NCBI GenBank assembly: GCA_019722365.1
Contig: JADFUC010002168.1
Location: forward strand, 1 to 64,000
Reading direction: 5' to 3'
From: Lithospermum erythrorhizon
Lineage: Eukaryota; Streptophyta; Magnoliopsida; Boraginales; Boraginaceae
DNA: 64,000 nt
This document shows, piece after piece, positions 11,416 through 22,296 of the stretch. The position numbers and the translations under genes are program-made. Every line of letters starts with the position of its first letter. Positions within the stretch are counted from its first letter, which is position 1. A model generated the notes under the pieces. It made no database searches. It was given only the letters and a program-made list of their open reading frames with translations, and had not been told where the DNA came from.

Positions 11416-13390
11416 TCGATTTACTCGATTTAAACAAAACCTAAAAAGCCTCTGGTTTCGACTTCAATCTGCTAATTATCAAATCAAATTCAAACAAAAC
11501 ATGATGGGATCCGATTCCACTCGTTCAAATCACTAATCGTACATAACTCATTATACCAAAATCGAGAACGACTATGGTTCATTAACGATAAAGTTCATTA
11601 ATGTTTATTCATCGCCATACCAAAATCGAGAACTATTACAGTTCATTAATGTTCTATAATCGCAATATTTATCTAAACCTATACAAACAATATCGATAGG
11701 TCGGAAAGAAGTATTTTACTGTGTTCTTAATTTAGTACATAAGTTCTTGATTGAACAACTCGTTTTCGGTCTCTGTTGCTAATATGATTATCAGCTTCAA
11801 AGTGAAATCAATTTTATATTATATCAAGATATTTTGTTATATATTTTGTATCGACGAACGGTCCCATCACAATGATCGTCAGAAGTTTATAGGTTAACCC
11901 AAATTAGTTCATTCTTATTAAGTTCATTTTTATCGAATTTAAGTTTTTCTCCCAAAATACTCTTTAAATTACATTTTTGACCCAAAATAGACCTAAATTT
12001 TCTTTCTCCGTTAACATTTAACAAAACTATTAATTTAGGGACCATTCACGCATCTCCGATATTAATACTCATGGACCATTTCCAAAGAATCGCGCCAATG
12101 AGGCGACCAAATCAAGAATCTGCCACCCACTTATCGACCATTTCAAAGAATTCCCTTCTATGTTTTATGAAATACTTATATGGATATCAGAACTAACTAT
12201 TCCCTTCATCTAACATTATAACATTTTATTTTTTATTTATTATAAATTATAACGTATGTTTTCATCGTATAAGATAAATTACTCAGCGCAATGTCTGAAG
12301 AAAGATATACTAACTATATTTTTATAATACCTAAGCGGCATTTAAAAAAAATACATCAGAACCTTTCAACTAATCTATCTAAATAATTATAATTAATAAA
12401 CAAGATTTGTTCAACTTACAAGTGAATGGAAGTATTTTCTAAATCAATGGATTTTAATTAACATAATTCATGGATGTTTTAAGATTAGTCATTCAGCAGA
12501 TATAACTTATTTTTCATAAAATCTTAAAAATTACAAGACGTAAGAAACGCATTATATCTATATACGTGTCCCTTCTTCACAATATTCTTTGAAGGCATTT
12601 ACCCCAATCACGCATTGGCTAAATCATGTACAATTTAATCATCTTATTCATCCCTTGAAGAAACTCCTTAAACATACCATTTGAATTGACAATTAATTTG
12701 TGTTTCACAACAATTAAATTATATTTATCCAGAGTATTATAACTATATTTCTCAAAGGTTAGAGAACGAAATTATTATGAAATGAACTCATTGAGTAATA
12801 TTCATTCACTTATTACATTCAAGAAATCAAACTTAAATTAGAAACAAAAATTACACTTTTATTTCTAAATCTTAATTTGTGGTGGACATAGTGAATTAAA
12901 TATGCAATTAGGAAATTGAAACCGACAGACTTGACTCCACCTAGTTCTCTTTTCTACTGCATATGGGCAAGAGCCTCATTGATGCCTAACATGACCAGTA
13001 AGAAGAGAAGTCGCAATCTCAAAGACAACAATATTCTCAATGGATCTATCGGTTTCAGGCAATGTCGTTTCACACTCACTAAATGCTGTAAAATATTGCT
13101 AACTGGGATGCTTCATTAGGTACTGTCAAGCCCAAGGAGAAACATTACATCATTGAAATGAACATAAAACTAAAAAAAGTGTTCATATTCATATTCTTAT
13201 AGAAATGTTTTAAAAAATGTGAACTAATTATGTTTCGTACTAGATGAAAAACTCAACGAGCCACCAATTTATAGGAGAAAAAAATCTTAGGTAATGATAT
13301 TGGATTTGATATATTTTTTGTTGAATCAAATTTTTTTGCCATATTCAATGATTTAAGGTAGTACATTTAGTTTGGTAGATTATGTAAAAG
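11416..13390. repeat. Upstream repeat unit A, right part
   Basis: It matches 14309-15820 of unit B nearly throughout. Shared landmarks are ACTCGATTTAAACAAAAC, TCATTATACCAAAATCGAGA, GAATATCGATAGGT-like runs and ATATGCAATTAGG. The part that in unit B lies between 14018 and 14309, including a TRAPPC12-like leader copy, is missing here and is replaced by the gypsy element. It is AT-rich, with no gene recognised. The piece 12916-13119 recurs in unit B at about 15436-15630, but neither copy shows a known protein. Confidence 0.7.
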
Positions 13391-13619
13391 TGTGAAACTG
13401 CCACACTGGCCCCTCGGCGCCCTTAACTCGCCATTCCTCGACGAGCGAATTGGGACGCTTGCCTCATCCCATCGGGGACGCAGCCTTCTTTAAACCACAT
13501 CAATACGAGATTCGCCACTACATTAATTTAACCCACACCGACGAAGGCATTCTAGTATACCGGAATTTAGTACTCTCGCCGCTTACCACCGAGCTTATTT
13601 CCGTAAGCACGTGAAATAT
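13391..13619. other. Linker between repeat units, GC-richer, no gene
   Basis: A 230-base stretch, unusually rich in CG dinucleotides for its surroundings, joins units A and B. Its right end resembles the sequence after 25055. I see no coding or structural signal. Confidence 0.4.
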
Positions 13620-15820
13620 ACTAATACTTAATTTTTGATGATTTTTTTAAAAATTTTGCGGGTCAAGGTTTTTATTTTTCCCTAGTAGCTCCTAGATAAT
13701 ATTTTACGACGGTTAAGGATTTTTTAAAGCAAATATACTTCATGAATACTTAATTTTAGTTAATTCCTGGAGTTTATTAGTATTTAATTTTCCTGTATTT
13801 CTAAAAGTTGTGAAACCGTGAAAACTCGGTGTTTTCGATATTCTTCCATGTACTTCATACTAGTACACTTGCATACGTATCGCACGCCTAAATACATTTT
13901 GCAGTGGAAATTAAATTTATATCAGTTATGAAGTACTATCCTGCTAAAAAATTAGAAAAATTTAGTCACAATTTGGATATGATTTAGTAATTACTTATAT
14001 GTTGAATAACTGATACATTCATATCTTAATTATATATAGACATGATAAATTAAAAAGAGAAAAGCTATTCCATGGCAAAGTGCAAAGTTTCAGGAGATAA
14101 ATTCGTGCATAGTCAATAGTTTGTGGTTATCTGGAATTCATAAACAATTATATATGAATTGTAAAAGATTAGATACAAGTACAAACTCATTATACCAAAA
14201 TAATTTCACATTAACCACAGACTCGCACTCACCCCACGGAAACCACTCCACCGATCCTCTCGACCCACCATCCTCACCCCAAGCCATATTAATATATGAT
14301 CGGACGGTACTCGATTTAAACAAAACCCAAAAAGTGCGTTTGACTTGACTCGTTAATTATCAAATCAAATTCAAACAAAACATGATTCGATCCGATTCCA
14401 CTCGTTCAAATCACTAATCGTACATAAGTCATTATACCAAAATCGAGAACGACTATGGTTCATTGACGTTACAGCCCATTACCCTTATTCATCTCCATGC
14501 CAAAATCGAACTATTACTTATCAATACCATTAATATAATATTTTTCTAAACCTATACAAAGAATATCGATAGGTCCGAAGAAGTATTTTAATGTGACTTT
14601 AATTTAGTACATGTTTTGATTGAACTCATTTTCGGTCTTTGTCATAACATGATTATTGCTTCAACAAATTACTTTATATTATCAAGATATTTTTGTTATA
14701 TGTTTTATGCAAAAACACTTGCATGGGAGAACAGAACTAACTATTTCTTTCGCCTACATTATAATATTTTATTTATTATTTCTTACCATAACGCATGTTT
14801 TGATCGCATAGTATCAGACAATTCTACGCAATGTCTGAAGAAGATACCAACAGATTTTTTATAATACCTATGGAATTTAAAACAAAGTACATCAGGACCT
14901 TCAACTAATCATCTAAATAATTATAATGATTAAACTTGTACCTGTTCAACTTCATATTAAATGAATAGTATTTTTCAATGAATGGATTTGAATTAACATA
15001 GTTGACGGATGGAAGTATAGAATAGTTAATTTAGTATTATAACTCTTTTTCAGAAAATCTTAAAAAAATTATGAAGCATGAAGAAACGCATTATATCTAT
15101 ATATGTTGTCCCTCTTCAATATTTTGATAATGCTACTTACCCCACCAATGATTGTAAATCATGTACAACTTAATTCATCCTTACAAACACTTTAACATAA
15201 AATATTGACAATTAATTTATGTTTTTCTATAATTAAAATTGATATTTATCTATAGCATTATAGCTATATTTTTCAAAGGTTGTGGTATGAAATTATTATG
15301 AAATGAACCTATCGGGACGCAATATTCACTCAGTTCTTATCTCAAGAAATCAAACTTAAAATTAGAAAAAAATTACAATTTTATTTCTAAATACACTCAG
15401 AGGACATAAATACACAAATATGCAATTAGGTAATTGAAACCAACAGACTCTGACTCCACTTAGTTCTTTTTTCTACTACATATGGCAAAGAGCCTCTGGC
15501 TGATAGCGTAATACAATACCATAGTTAGTTAAGATTGCTTCCAAATTCAAAGCACAACAACGCTCTCCACGGATCTATAAAGCTTAAGTAACACTGCTTC
15601 ACACTCACTAAATTGAAATATATTTAATCTAATGCTCATTGTGTCACAAGCTTTCTCCAAGAAGAAACATTGTGACTAATGAAATGAACGTAAAACTAAA
15701 AAAGTGTTCATATTCATATTATTCGAGAAATGTTTTAAAAATTGTGAACTGATTATGTTTCATAGTAAATAAAAAACTCAATGAGCCACCAATTTATAGG
15801 AGAAAAAAAAATTAGGTAAT
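13620..15820. repeat. Upstream repeat unit B
   Basis: The most complete copy of the roughly 2.2 kb repeat. It carries, in order, the TGAATACTTAATTTTAGTTA block, GATACATTCATATC, a TRAPPC12 leader-like segment (14187-14300), ACTCGATTTAAACAAAAC, and a long AT-rich part ending in AAATTAGGTAAT, where a Tat-type gypsy element has inserted. The unit's last about 120 bases resume at 24957-25075 (TTTGATATATTTCTCGTTGA). Confidence 0.75.
14187..14300 (+). pseudogene. TRAPPC12-like 5' leader copy in unit B
   Basis: CTCATTATACCAAAAT is followed about 50 bases on by a sequence matching the start of the TRAPPC12-like gene, but the initiator ATG is ACG (14236-14238) and a small indel shifts the frame after three codons. 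Similarity ends within about 20 codons at an AT-rich junction. It cannot encode the protein. Confidence 0.65.
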
Positions 15821-16222
15821 TGATAATTATAATCCTCTACAAGTCGGGATACAATTATCAAGTATGACACTTTATAGACTACGACCACCTGACTACAGAT
15901 AACTAGACCCCTCAACAATCTCGTCAATTCATGGAGCATGGTTCTTTGGGAATCGTCATGAGAATTGCATTCCCCATCTCTACGGTGTTGTGTTCGCTGA
16001 AGTAGGTGTATCGCTTCGGTCCCGAATCCCGATCCGGCCGGACCTAAAAACGTGACCGCGCGCGTTCATGAAGATCAAGGACATGTATTTTATAGCACAA
16101 CGGCACTTAACCTACGCGATCACAAATATTTGTCATTATCTTATCCACCCTAACTTCACGAAGCTTTATCCATTCGGGAGCTCAAGTAATCAAGCCATAC
16201 TCATTCAAACTATATATCATCG
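15821..16222 (-). repeat. 3' LTR of the Tat-type element, shortened
   Basis: It matches 24407-24956 from TGATAATTATAATC through GGAGCATGGTTCTT, the CCGGCCGGAC region and ATACTCATTCAAA. It stops about 400 bases in, whereas the partner is 550 bases, so internal or terminal sequence has been lost. No purine tract is visible on its inner side. Confidence 0.65.
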
Positions 16223-17054
16223 TCCGACGCAGAGGTTATCTAGAATGAGATGTAGAAGTCCCTTACGGATTTAAAAACCGCCTACTGATGTAAGCTCCCC
16301 AAATAAGCAACTGCTGTGAGGAGAACCGCTTGTTTGATAAAGACGCGACAGACGAAAAGCCCTCCAAGTCGGGCGTTCATTGAACAACCGATTCCATCAC
16401 CGTGATACCTGCACCTTTCCCTATACCGTCTCTGCATTCTCACATCGCATCCGACGACTGGTAATTTTTTGTCACAATTGAACTATCTTCACACCTTCCT
16501 TTCTCCCGCCGCAACTTCTATGATCTACGCCAATTTATTCTGCAAATTTTTTCTCCCTGACGCCCCATACATTCTTTAATTTCAAAGCACTCATGTATCT
16601 TCTCATATCCCTGACAAGCTTCCATGCATTTAATGTATCTACTCAGCAGTAGCGGTTTTCCTTGATTTCGGGGTTCTAAGTGAGCGACCTGGGACATAGA
16701 GCGGTTGTAATAACTTGGTAGGATTGGACCGAGGTTGTTCTCGGAGGGGTTTATCACCCTTAATTTCCAGATACCCCTTCATGTTCTCCTGAATGGTTAC
16801 TAAATTCTTCAATGCCCCTTTATATTCTCATGAATCTATTACTAAATTGTTGAATGCCTCTTCATATTCTCATGAACGGCGCATCGAATTGCATATGAAA
16901 TTTGTTTAAGATCTCCGAATGTATGAATTTGGTTTTAAGATCTCAATGAATGGTGACTGAATTGCATGAATCAAGCATTACATCATATTCTCGATTCCCA
17001 TTTATGTGTGTTTTTGACGCGGTCAATGGGTTAAACGAGGGTATTATGTATATC
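16223..17054. other. Non-coding 3' region of the Tat-type element
   Basis: No gene is recognised. Long untranslated 3' regions with minisatellites are usual in the Tat/Ogre group, and one lies at 16774-16897. The minus-strand open frame 16518-16757 has no recognisable family. Confidence 0.45.
16774..16897. repeat. 41-bp tandem repeat, three copies
   Basis: Three consecutive 41-42-base units start CCCCTTCATG (16774), CCCCTTTATA (16815) and CCTCTTCATA (16857). Each continues TTCTC-TGAA. The third copy diverges at its end. Confidence 0.7.
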
Positions 17055-17660
17055 GCCATGGTTATCCTCGCTAAAAATTAGAAAAATTCTAGTCACAATT
17101 TGATATGATTCAAGAATTACGTATATGTCGAATCTAATCGATACATTCATATCTTAATTATATATAGACATGGTAGATTGAAACGAGAAAACCTATTCAA
17201 TGGAAAAGTGCAAAGTACAAAGTTTTAGGAGACAAATTATATAGTCAATATTCAATGGCAAAGTGCAGCAAAGCCCTGTGTGACAAATTGACGATAAATA
17301 ATAGTTCAAAGCTTATCTCGAATTCATAAACAATTATATCTTAATTGTAAACGATTAGATACAAGTACACACTCATTATACCAAAATAATTTCATTAACC
17401 ACGAGACTCGTAGCACCACCATGGAAACCACCGCCACCGATCCCTTCGACCCACCATCCTCACCCCAATCCATTAATATATTTATTAGATTATGACTCGA
17501 TTTAAATAAAAACCAAAAGCTGCCTGACTGACCCGTTAATTATCAAATCAAATCAAACAAACATGATTCCATTCCATCTCCCACTGCTCAAATTATTTGA
17601 CCTGCATATAACTCATTATAGCAAAATCTGGTAACTACCATGGTTCATTGACGCATAGCT
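17055..17660. repeat. Upstream repeat unit C, partial, inside the Tat-type element
   Basis: It matches unit B from about 13950 to 14480: CTAAAAATTAGAAAAATT, GATACATTCATATCTTAATT, ATATATAGACATGGTAGATT, a TRAPPC12 leader copy, and a CATTATAGCAAAATC block. It lies between the element's 3' LTR and its integrase, so it is a later insertion, a captured flank, or a mis-joined segment. Confidence 0.65.
17372..17495 (+). pseudogene. TRAPPC12-like 5' leader copy in unit C
   Basis: CTCATTATACCAAAAT, then CACCACC before an ATG at 17421, opens a frame reading METTATDPFDPPSSP. This is close to the true gene's METTTTTDPTDQPTTP. It runs into AT-rich sequence and stops at TGA 17493-17495 after 24 residues. 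Only the leader and first codons were duplicated. The start context is intact, but no functional product is expected. Confidence 0.7.
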
Positions 17661-19190
17661 CATTAATGAAACTGCTGATTCACCCCCCTCCACCTTCCAC
17701 TTTTTAACCGCCCCACCAGACAGATGCTGATTCGGCCCTCAAGCCACTTTCACGGGTATTTCAAATAATTTTCTGAATCGCTTTATATCATTCTAGATTA
17801 ACACCCAGAATCCACGCATGAAGCTACAAAGATGCCGGGCGCTCACGCCCTTATCAGCGGAGCGATCGTAAGGGGATTAAGGACGCGATCCGCGAATCGC
17901 TTGAGATCTTCCACACGGGGCCGTGGCCTCACTTAATCATGCTGGGCACGCTCCCGAATCCCTCACCTATCCTTGTTTACATGATGCATCCTCTTTGACA
18001 ACTCGCTTCGAGTTTAAACGCCAATGCCAGCCCAGCGGATCGGCTCAATGACGCCATGCTGGGGCTCATGAGCAGAGCCCCTTTAATTCTAAGCCAAAGA
18101 ACTCCAGGAGGAGAACGGTAAGGCGAAAGCGATATCCCAGCTACTTCCGTAGAAGAGGAATGCCAGCAAAGATCAAGCCCTAGTAGAGATCGCCATACTC
18201 TAATCTCTTTATGCCTCTGGCCACTGCAGAGAATTTTGACCTTCGCAATGCTCCTGAAGTCGTGGTCTCACCTTCCCAGACCAAGCGAACGGAGAGCAAA
18301 CGCATCAAGCAAATACCCAAGGCCGTAGAGAGGTTCTTCCGTGACGGATCGGCAGGCCATGGGGACGCAGTACCAACAATCCGAGGAGTTCCGGGACGGA
18401 AGCGGTAAGAGGCGGCTTACCGCTGTGTCGCCACAAGACCCACAGTACCAACCTTCCATCAGGGCAAACTATGAAGAGTTCATCCAAGGATATGCCCAGG
18501 CCCGGTTCGAACCTCTCGACCTCTCCGCTCCTCTTACCCGCACGAAAGAGAAACCGCCCTTTCTAACCCAATGATACCGATGCCACAACTATTTATTAGC
18601 TTCGTAAAAGCTTACTTGCTTTCATGTTCTTTTAACGCTCCTCGCTACAATCATTTTAGATTATGACTCGCTTTATAATATCGATTTCGTCAGATGTGAT
18701 AACGCTTTTACTTTCGCAATATCTTTATTGTCTCGTCATTTATTTATGCTTTGATTTAAGTCGCACGTATGTCCTTTTGCCCTCGCGGTCGGGCCGATTT
18801 CGCCCCGGCTCTATAGGTCGTATTAATATTCAGTGGTATACCTTTACCGTTTGACTGTGATTCAAGACATATCGATAAAAGCACGTTTCTCAGGTTCACG
18901 CTTACTAAATTTTATTATCAGCTTTTATTTAATGACCAACGAATGATCAATTTTTTTTCGAACCTCGTGTATGTAAATGCACTTAATTATGCTTATGGAT
19001 TAAGACAGCAACAGACATATAGCATTTTCCGTGATAATTTCAAATAAGTCTCCGCAAAAGGTAAACCGCCATTTATTAATGATTCCGCTTTGTAAAGAGC
19101 GACTTCCTTCTGTGGCGACAGCATGACTCTCTCTCGGTGGTTATACATAATATCTCGCATAATTTTGAAGAAATACACGCTCTAGGAACC
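17661..19190. other. Unassigned interior of the Tat-type element
   Basis: Plus-strand open pieces at 18211-18408 and 18341-18574 (the latter with a Gln/Arg-rich stretch and PLDLSAPLTRTKEKPPF near its end) resemble gag-like polyprotein style but in the opposite orientation to the element. I cannot match them to a family. A GC-rich patch (17820-18540) contrasts with AT-rich flanks and suggests a fragment of a different element. The rest shows nothing recognisable. Confidence 0.35.
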
Positions 19191-20350
19191 GCCTGCCATC
19201 TAGATCTTCTAGTTCATAAGTGCTCGGTCCCACAACTCTCTTAACCCGATATGATCCTTCCCATTTAGGGCTTAATCTGCTTTGTTCTTTTGGCTGGCTT
19301 GCTGAACACAACCGCAACACTAAATCCCCAGAATGGGGTTCTCATGGTTTTAACCCGCCCGGTTGTGTTCCTCGCCATTAACTACTTATACTTGAGTGTT
19401 TTGTAGAGAGCCTCATCTCTCAATGCATCTACGAAATTGAGATACTCTTTTAGCCATTGGTTATTATTCACTTCTTCAAACCCAATTTTCCTATAAGTAG
19501 GCAACCCAACTTCTACCCAAGAAACCGCTCGCTCCATGCACTACGCTAAATCGAGCTTCCCCACGCTTGATTGTGCGTGATCGTAGCGACCACAACACGG
19601 CTCGTAGATCTTCAATCCAACTTCCTCCCCCTTTTCCACTTCGAGTATGTTCTTTTTGATGCCCTTAACATACATGTGGGTTCAGCAATCAACCCGTCCA
19701 TCTGATTGAGGATGAAACCGGAGTGAACCTATGTACTATTCCAAAATTTTCACAAAAATTCACCAACACTTGTCCCTCAAATTGGGGACCATTATTTGAC
19801 ACCAATATTCTTGGGATTCTAAACTGCGTGAGAATATTCTTCCATAGGAATTGAACCATTTCCTACTTTATCTTCGAGGCGCCGCCTTCACCCACTTCAT
19901 TAAAAATAGTCAACCGCTACAATGGTGAACTTAGCTCCTCCTTGGGCTTTGGGTAGTTTCCCCACCGTCTATCCCCACATAGCAAAAGAAATGGACTTAC
20001 CACCGTAAAGGCTGTTGGTAAATAGGCATTTCCCATCCGCTGACAAGCATCACACCTCTTCACATAAAGTTAAATGTGATCTTTTAATCACAAATACAAG
20101 AATATCTCGCCCGAGGGCCCGATGTCCAAAGACCGCGCACCGATATGACTTCCGCACCACCTTTCATGTATTTCCGCCAACACTTGCATGCCTTGGCCGC
20201 CACGCAAGTTACGTCCATCCCATGACTTCCTACATGCCTCTCCTAGATACATTCGTTTAAAACTTCAATTTTGTATCTTTGGCTTCCATATTATCGCCGT
20301 GTAACAATTCTCTTTTGCCGAGATATTTAATTATTATTAGATCCTTCCAC
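19191..20350 (-). pseudogene. Broken integrase of the Tat-type element
   Basis: On the minus strand, the zinc-binding domain ends KRCDACQRMGNAYLPT (about 20020-20065). The core shows VSNNGPQFEGQVLVNF (about 19740-19800), where most family members have VSDNGPQF; the central residue reads N here, which would remove a catalytic Asp. The C-terminal part reads LSPKWEGSYRVKRVV, then GPSTYELEDLDG (about 19200-19280). The frame shifts several times. The domain order fits integrase as the last pol domain. Confidence 0.8.
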
Positions 20351-20359
20351 TGGCCAGAC

Positions 20360-20850
20360 CGAAGTTACCACCCTCGATAGCTTCCTCAGAAGAGGGTCGA
20401 TCACCGATTTCCACACTTCTTTCCTCGGTAACTGCAGAGGCTAGCGAGCCCGGACAAGTTGATCCTTTTCATTCTCAAATGATATGCTCGAAGCAGGCGT
20501 TTTTAAACTTCGGGACACTCGTATCAAGCTGTACGGTATTTCATCAAGATTTCATTCTTACCCCGCAAAGATCCCCGAATTTGATCTATCACTAGTTTGG
20601 AGTCCTCTTTAACCAAAAATTCTTCTATCCTTAACGGAGTCAATTTCAAATTTTACTACGAGTATCATTGCCTCATATTCCCTGGCCGTTATCGTAAATG
20701 GAAACTAAAATCAGCAGCTGCATCTACGGTCTCTTCGTGGTCCTAGAATAAGCACCCCGCACCCGCCTCCCCGTCATCGGCGAGCCCCATCCACAAAAAA
20801 TGTCCAATCATGTTAATTTTACTAAGGCCACCGTGATCCGTCCTTGTATA
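20360..20850 (-). pseudogene. Second (archaeal-type) RNase H of the Tat-type element, broken
   Basis: Minus-strand fragments include GAGCLF (about 20745-20760, matching the DGSS...GSGAGVVL start of the family) and KLVIDQIRGSLRGKNEILMK (about 20540-20600, the 'DSKLVVDQIRG' block). It lies between the standard RNase H and integrase, a position diagnostic of the Tat group. Confidence 0.7.
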
Positions 20851-21400
20851 ATCGGGCGGAATCGAAAGCAAATAACATTTGTTTATAAAATCCGCTAATG
20901 CTTGTGCTCTTATGCTGGTTTTGGGAGCATAAGATATTTCAAATTCGCTCAACTCTATTGCCCAGGTTGTCAACCGTCCTGATAATGCAAACGGATAACA
21001 CCCGCTCAGGCTTCATCTATCACTACTTTTATCAGCGGACTCGAAATAGGCCTTCAACTTCCCAATGAATAGATTATCAAGGCAAAAGTCGCCTTATCTA
21101 TGACGGGATATCTTTATTCTACATCTCTAAGGACATGGCTAACATAGTATATCGGTTTCTAGACCCTTTCTACTTCCCTTATCAACACGCTACTGACTGC
21201 CGCATCAGAAATCGCCAAGTATATTTGCAATAATTCTCCAGGTTCGGGTCGCGACAACAATTGGGGAGATCCCAAGTACCTTTTTAACTCCTCAAACGCC
21301 TCCTTGCAATTTTCATCCCATACAAAATTCTCTTTGACACGCCATTTAAGGTTCTTAAAAAGAATGGTAAATTCTTTCACCCATCCGGGAGATGAAATGG
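20851..21400 (-). pseudogene. RNase H of the Tat-type element, broken
   Basis: Minus-strand open pieces read FVWDENCKEAFEELKRYL, then LLSRPEPGELLQIYLAISD and AAVSSVLIREVERV (21159-21380), and MTTWAIELSEFEISYAPKTS followed by QALADFI (about 20890-20973). These are standard RT/RNase H landmarks of Tat elements. A frameshifted gap separates them. Confidence 0.8.
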
Positions 21401-22296
21401 CTTAAGCGTCGCAAGACAACCTCAATTTACGTATCTCTTTATAACCGCTGGGCGGTTTCATTTCAACAACACTTCAATCTGGCTTCTGGATCGGGCTCAA
21501 TCCCCTCGCAATGATCATATATCCTTTAAATTTCCCAAACACAACTCCAAACGAAAGACATTTTCGCTTACCTTTAATCGCTTTTACGTAGTTGACAAAG
21601 GTTTCCTAAGATCGCTGACATCCGCCCTGGTTTTGCTTTTAACCACCATATCATCCACATATATTTCCATATCATACCGGGATTTGATCCTCAAGAATAT
21701 ATTATTTACCATTCGCCGGTAAGGCTCACAGATTCTTTTTAACCCCAAAGTGGCATCAATAGATAACCCATATTCAAGTTAGCTTTAAGTGTTGTCCTTC
21801 CTCATCCTCGTCCCATTTGGATTTGGACATATTCACGGTAGTTTCGGCCCACGAAATCAAAATTTCATGCCCCAAGACCTCCATCCACTAAGCAAACCTG
21901 CATGTATGCAATGATAAAAGTCTGACAAGCTTTGTTCAGATTAGTAAAATCCGTGCACATCCGCCACTTATTGTTGGGTTTCTTGACCAACACCACATTA
22001 GCTACCCAAACAGGGAACTTTAACTCGCTGCATGGCTTCAAGGCCAAGTCAGACCTCCTCCCTTGCGGGCTATGTTCCCATCGCCAACGCCTCTTTCGCT
22101 TTGACAGGACGTAAAGCCCAATTAATGTCAATCTACGCAGGGCCATCATTGATCTATTCCCTCGGCATGTCTTTAGGTCCCTACAAACACATCCCCCGAA
22201 TTCTTTATTAACGTTATCAACTCTCCTCGGTGTTCCTTCCCCAACTGAACCTATTCTAGTAAAGTTCATTCCTTGCTTGGCTTCAAAGTGGGACAA
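21401..22296 (-). pseudogene. Reverse transcriptase of the Tat-type element, broken
   Basis: The minus strand shows FPVWVANVVLVKKPNNKWRM, then CTDFTNLNKACQ (about 21920-22030), a GYLLMPLWG-like block (about 21750-21780), and an intact catalytic motif EIYVDDMV (YVDDM at 21647-21661). The aspartates of the active site are preserved even though stops and frameshifts break the frame. Confidence 0.8.

Noticed and set aside
18500..18512. GGTTCGAACC as a tRNA T-arm or box B
   Set aside because: No box A at the right distance and no cloverleaf can be drawn.
18211..18574. Possible independent plus-strand gene inside the Tat-type element
   Set aside because: Two short overlapping frames in a GC-rich patch with no recognised domain or introns; more likely a fragment of another element.
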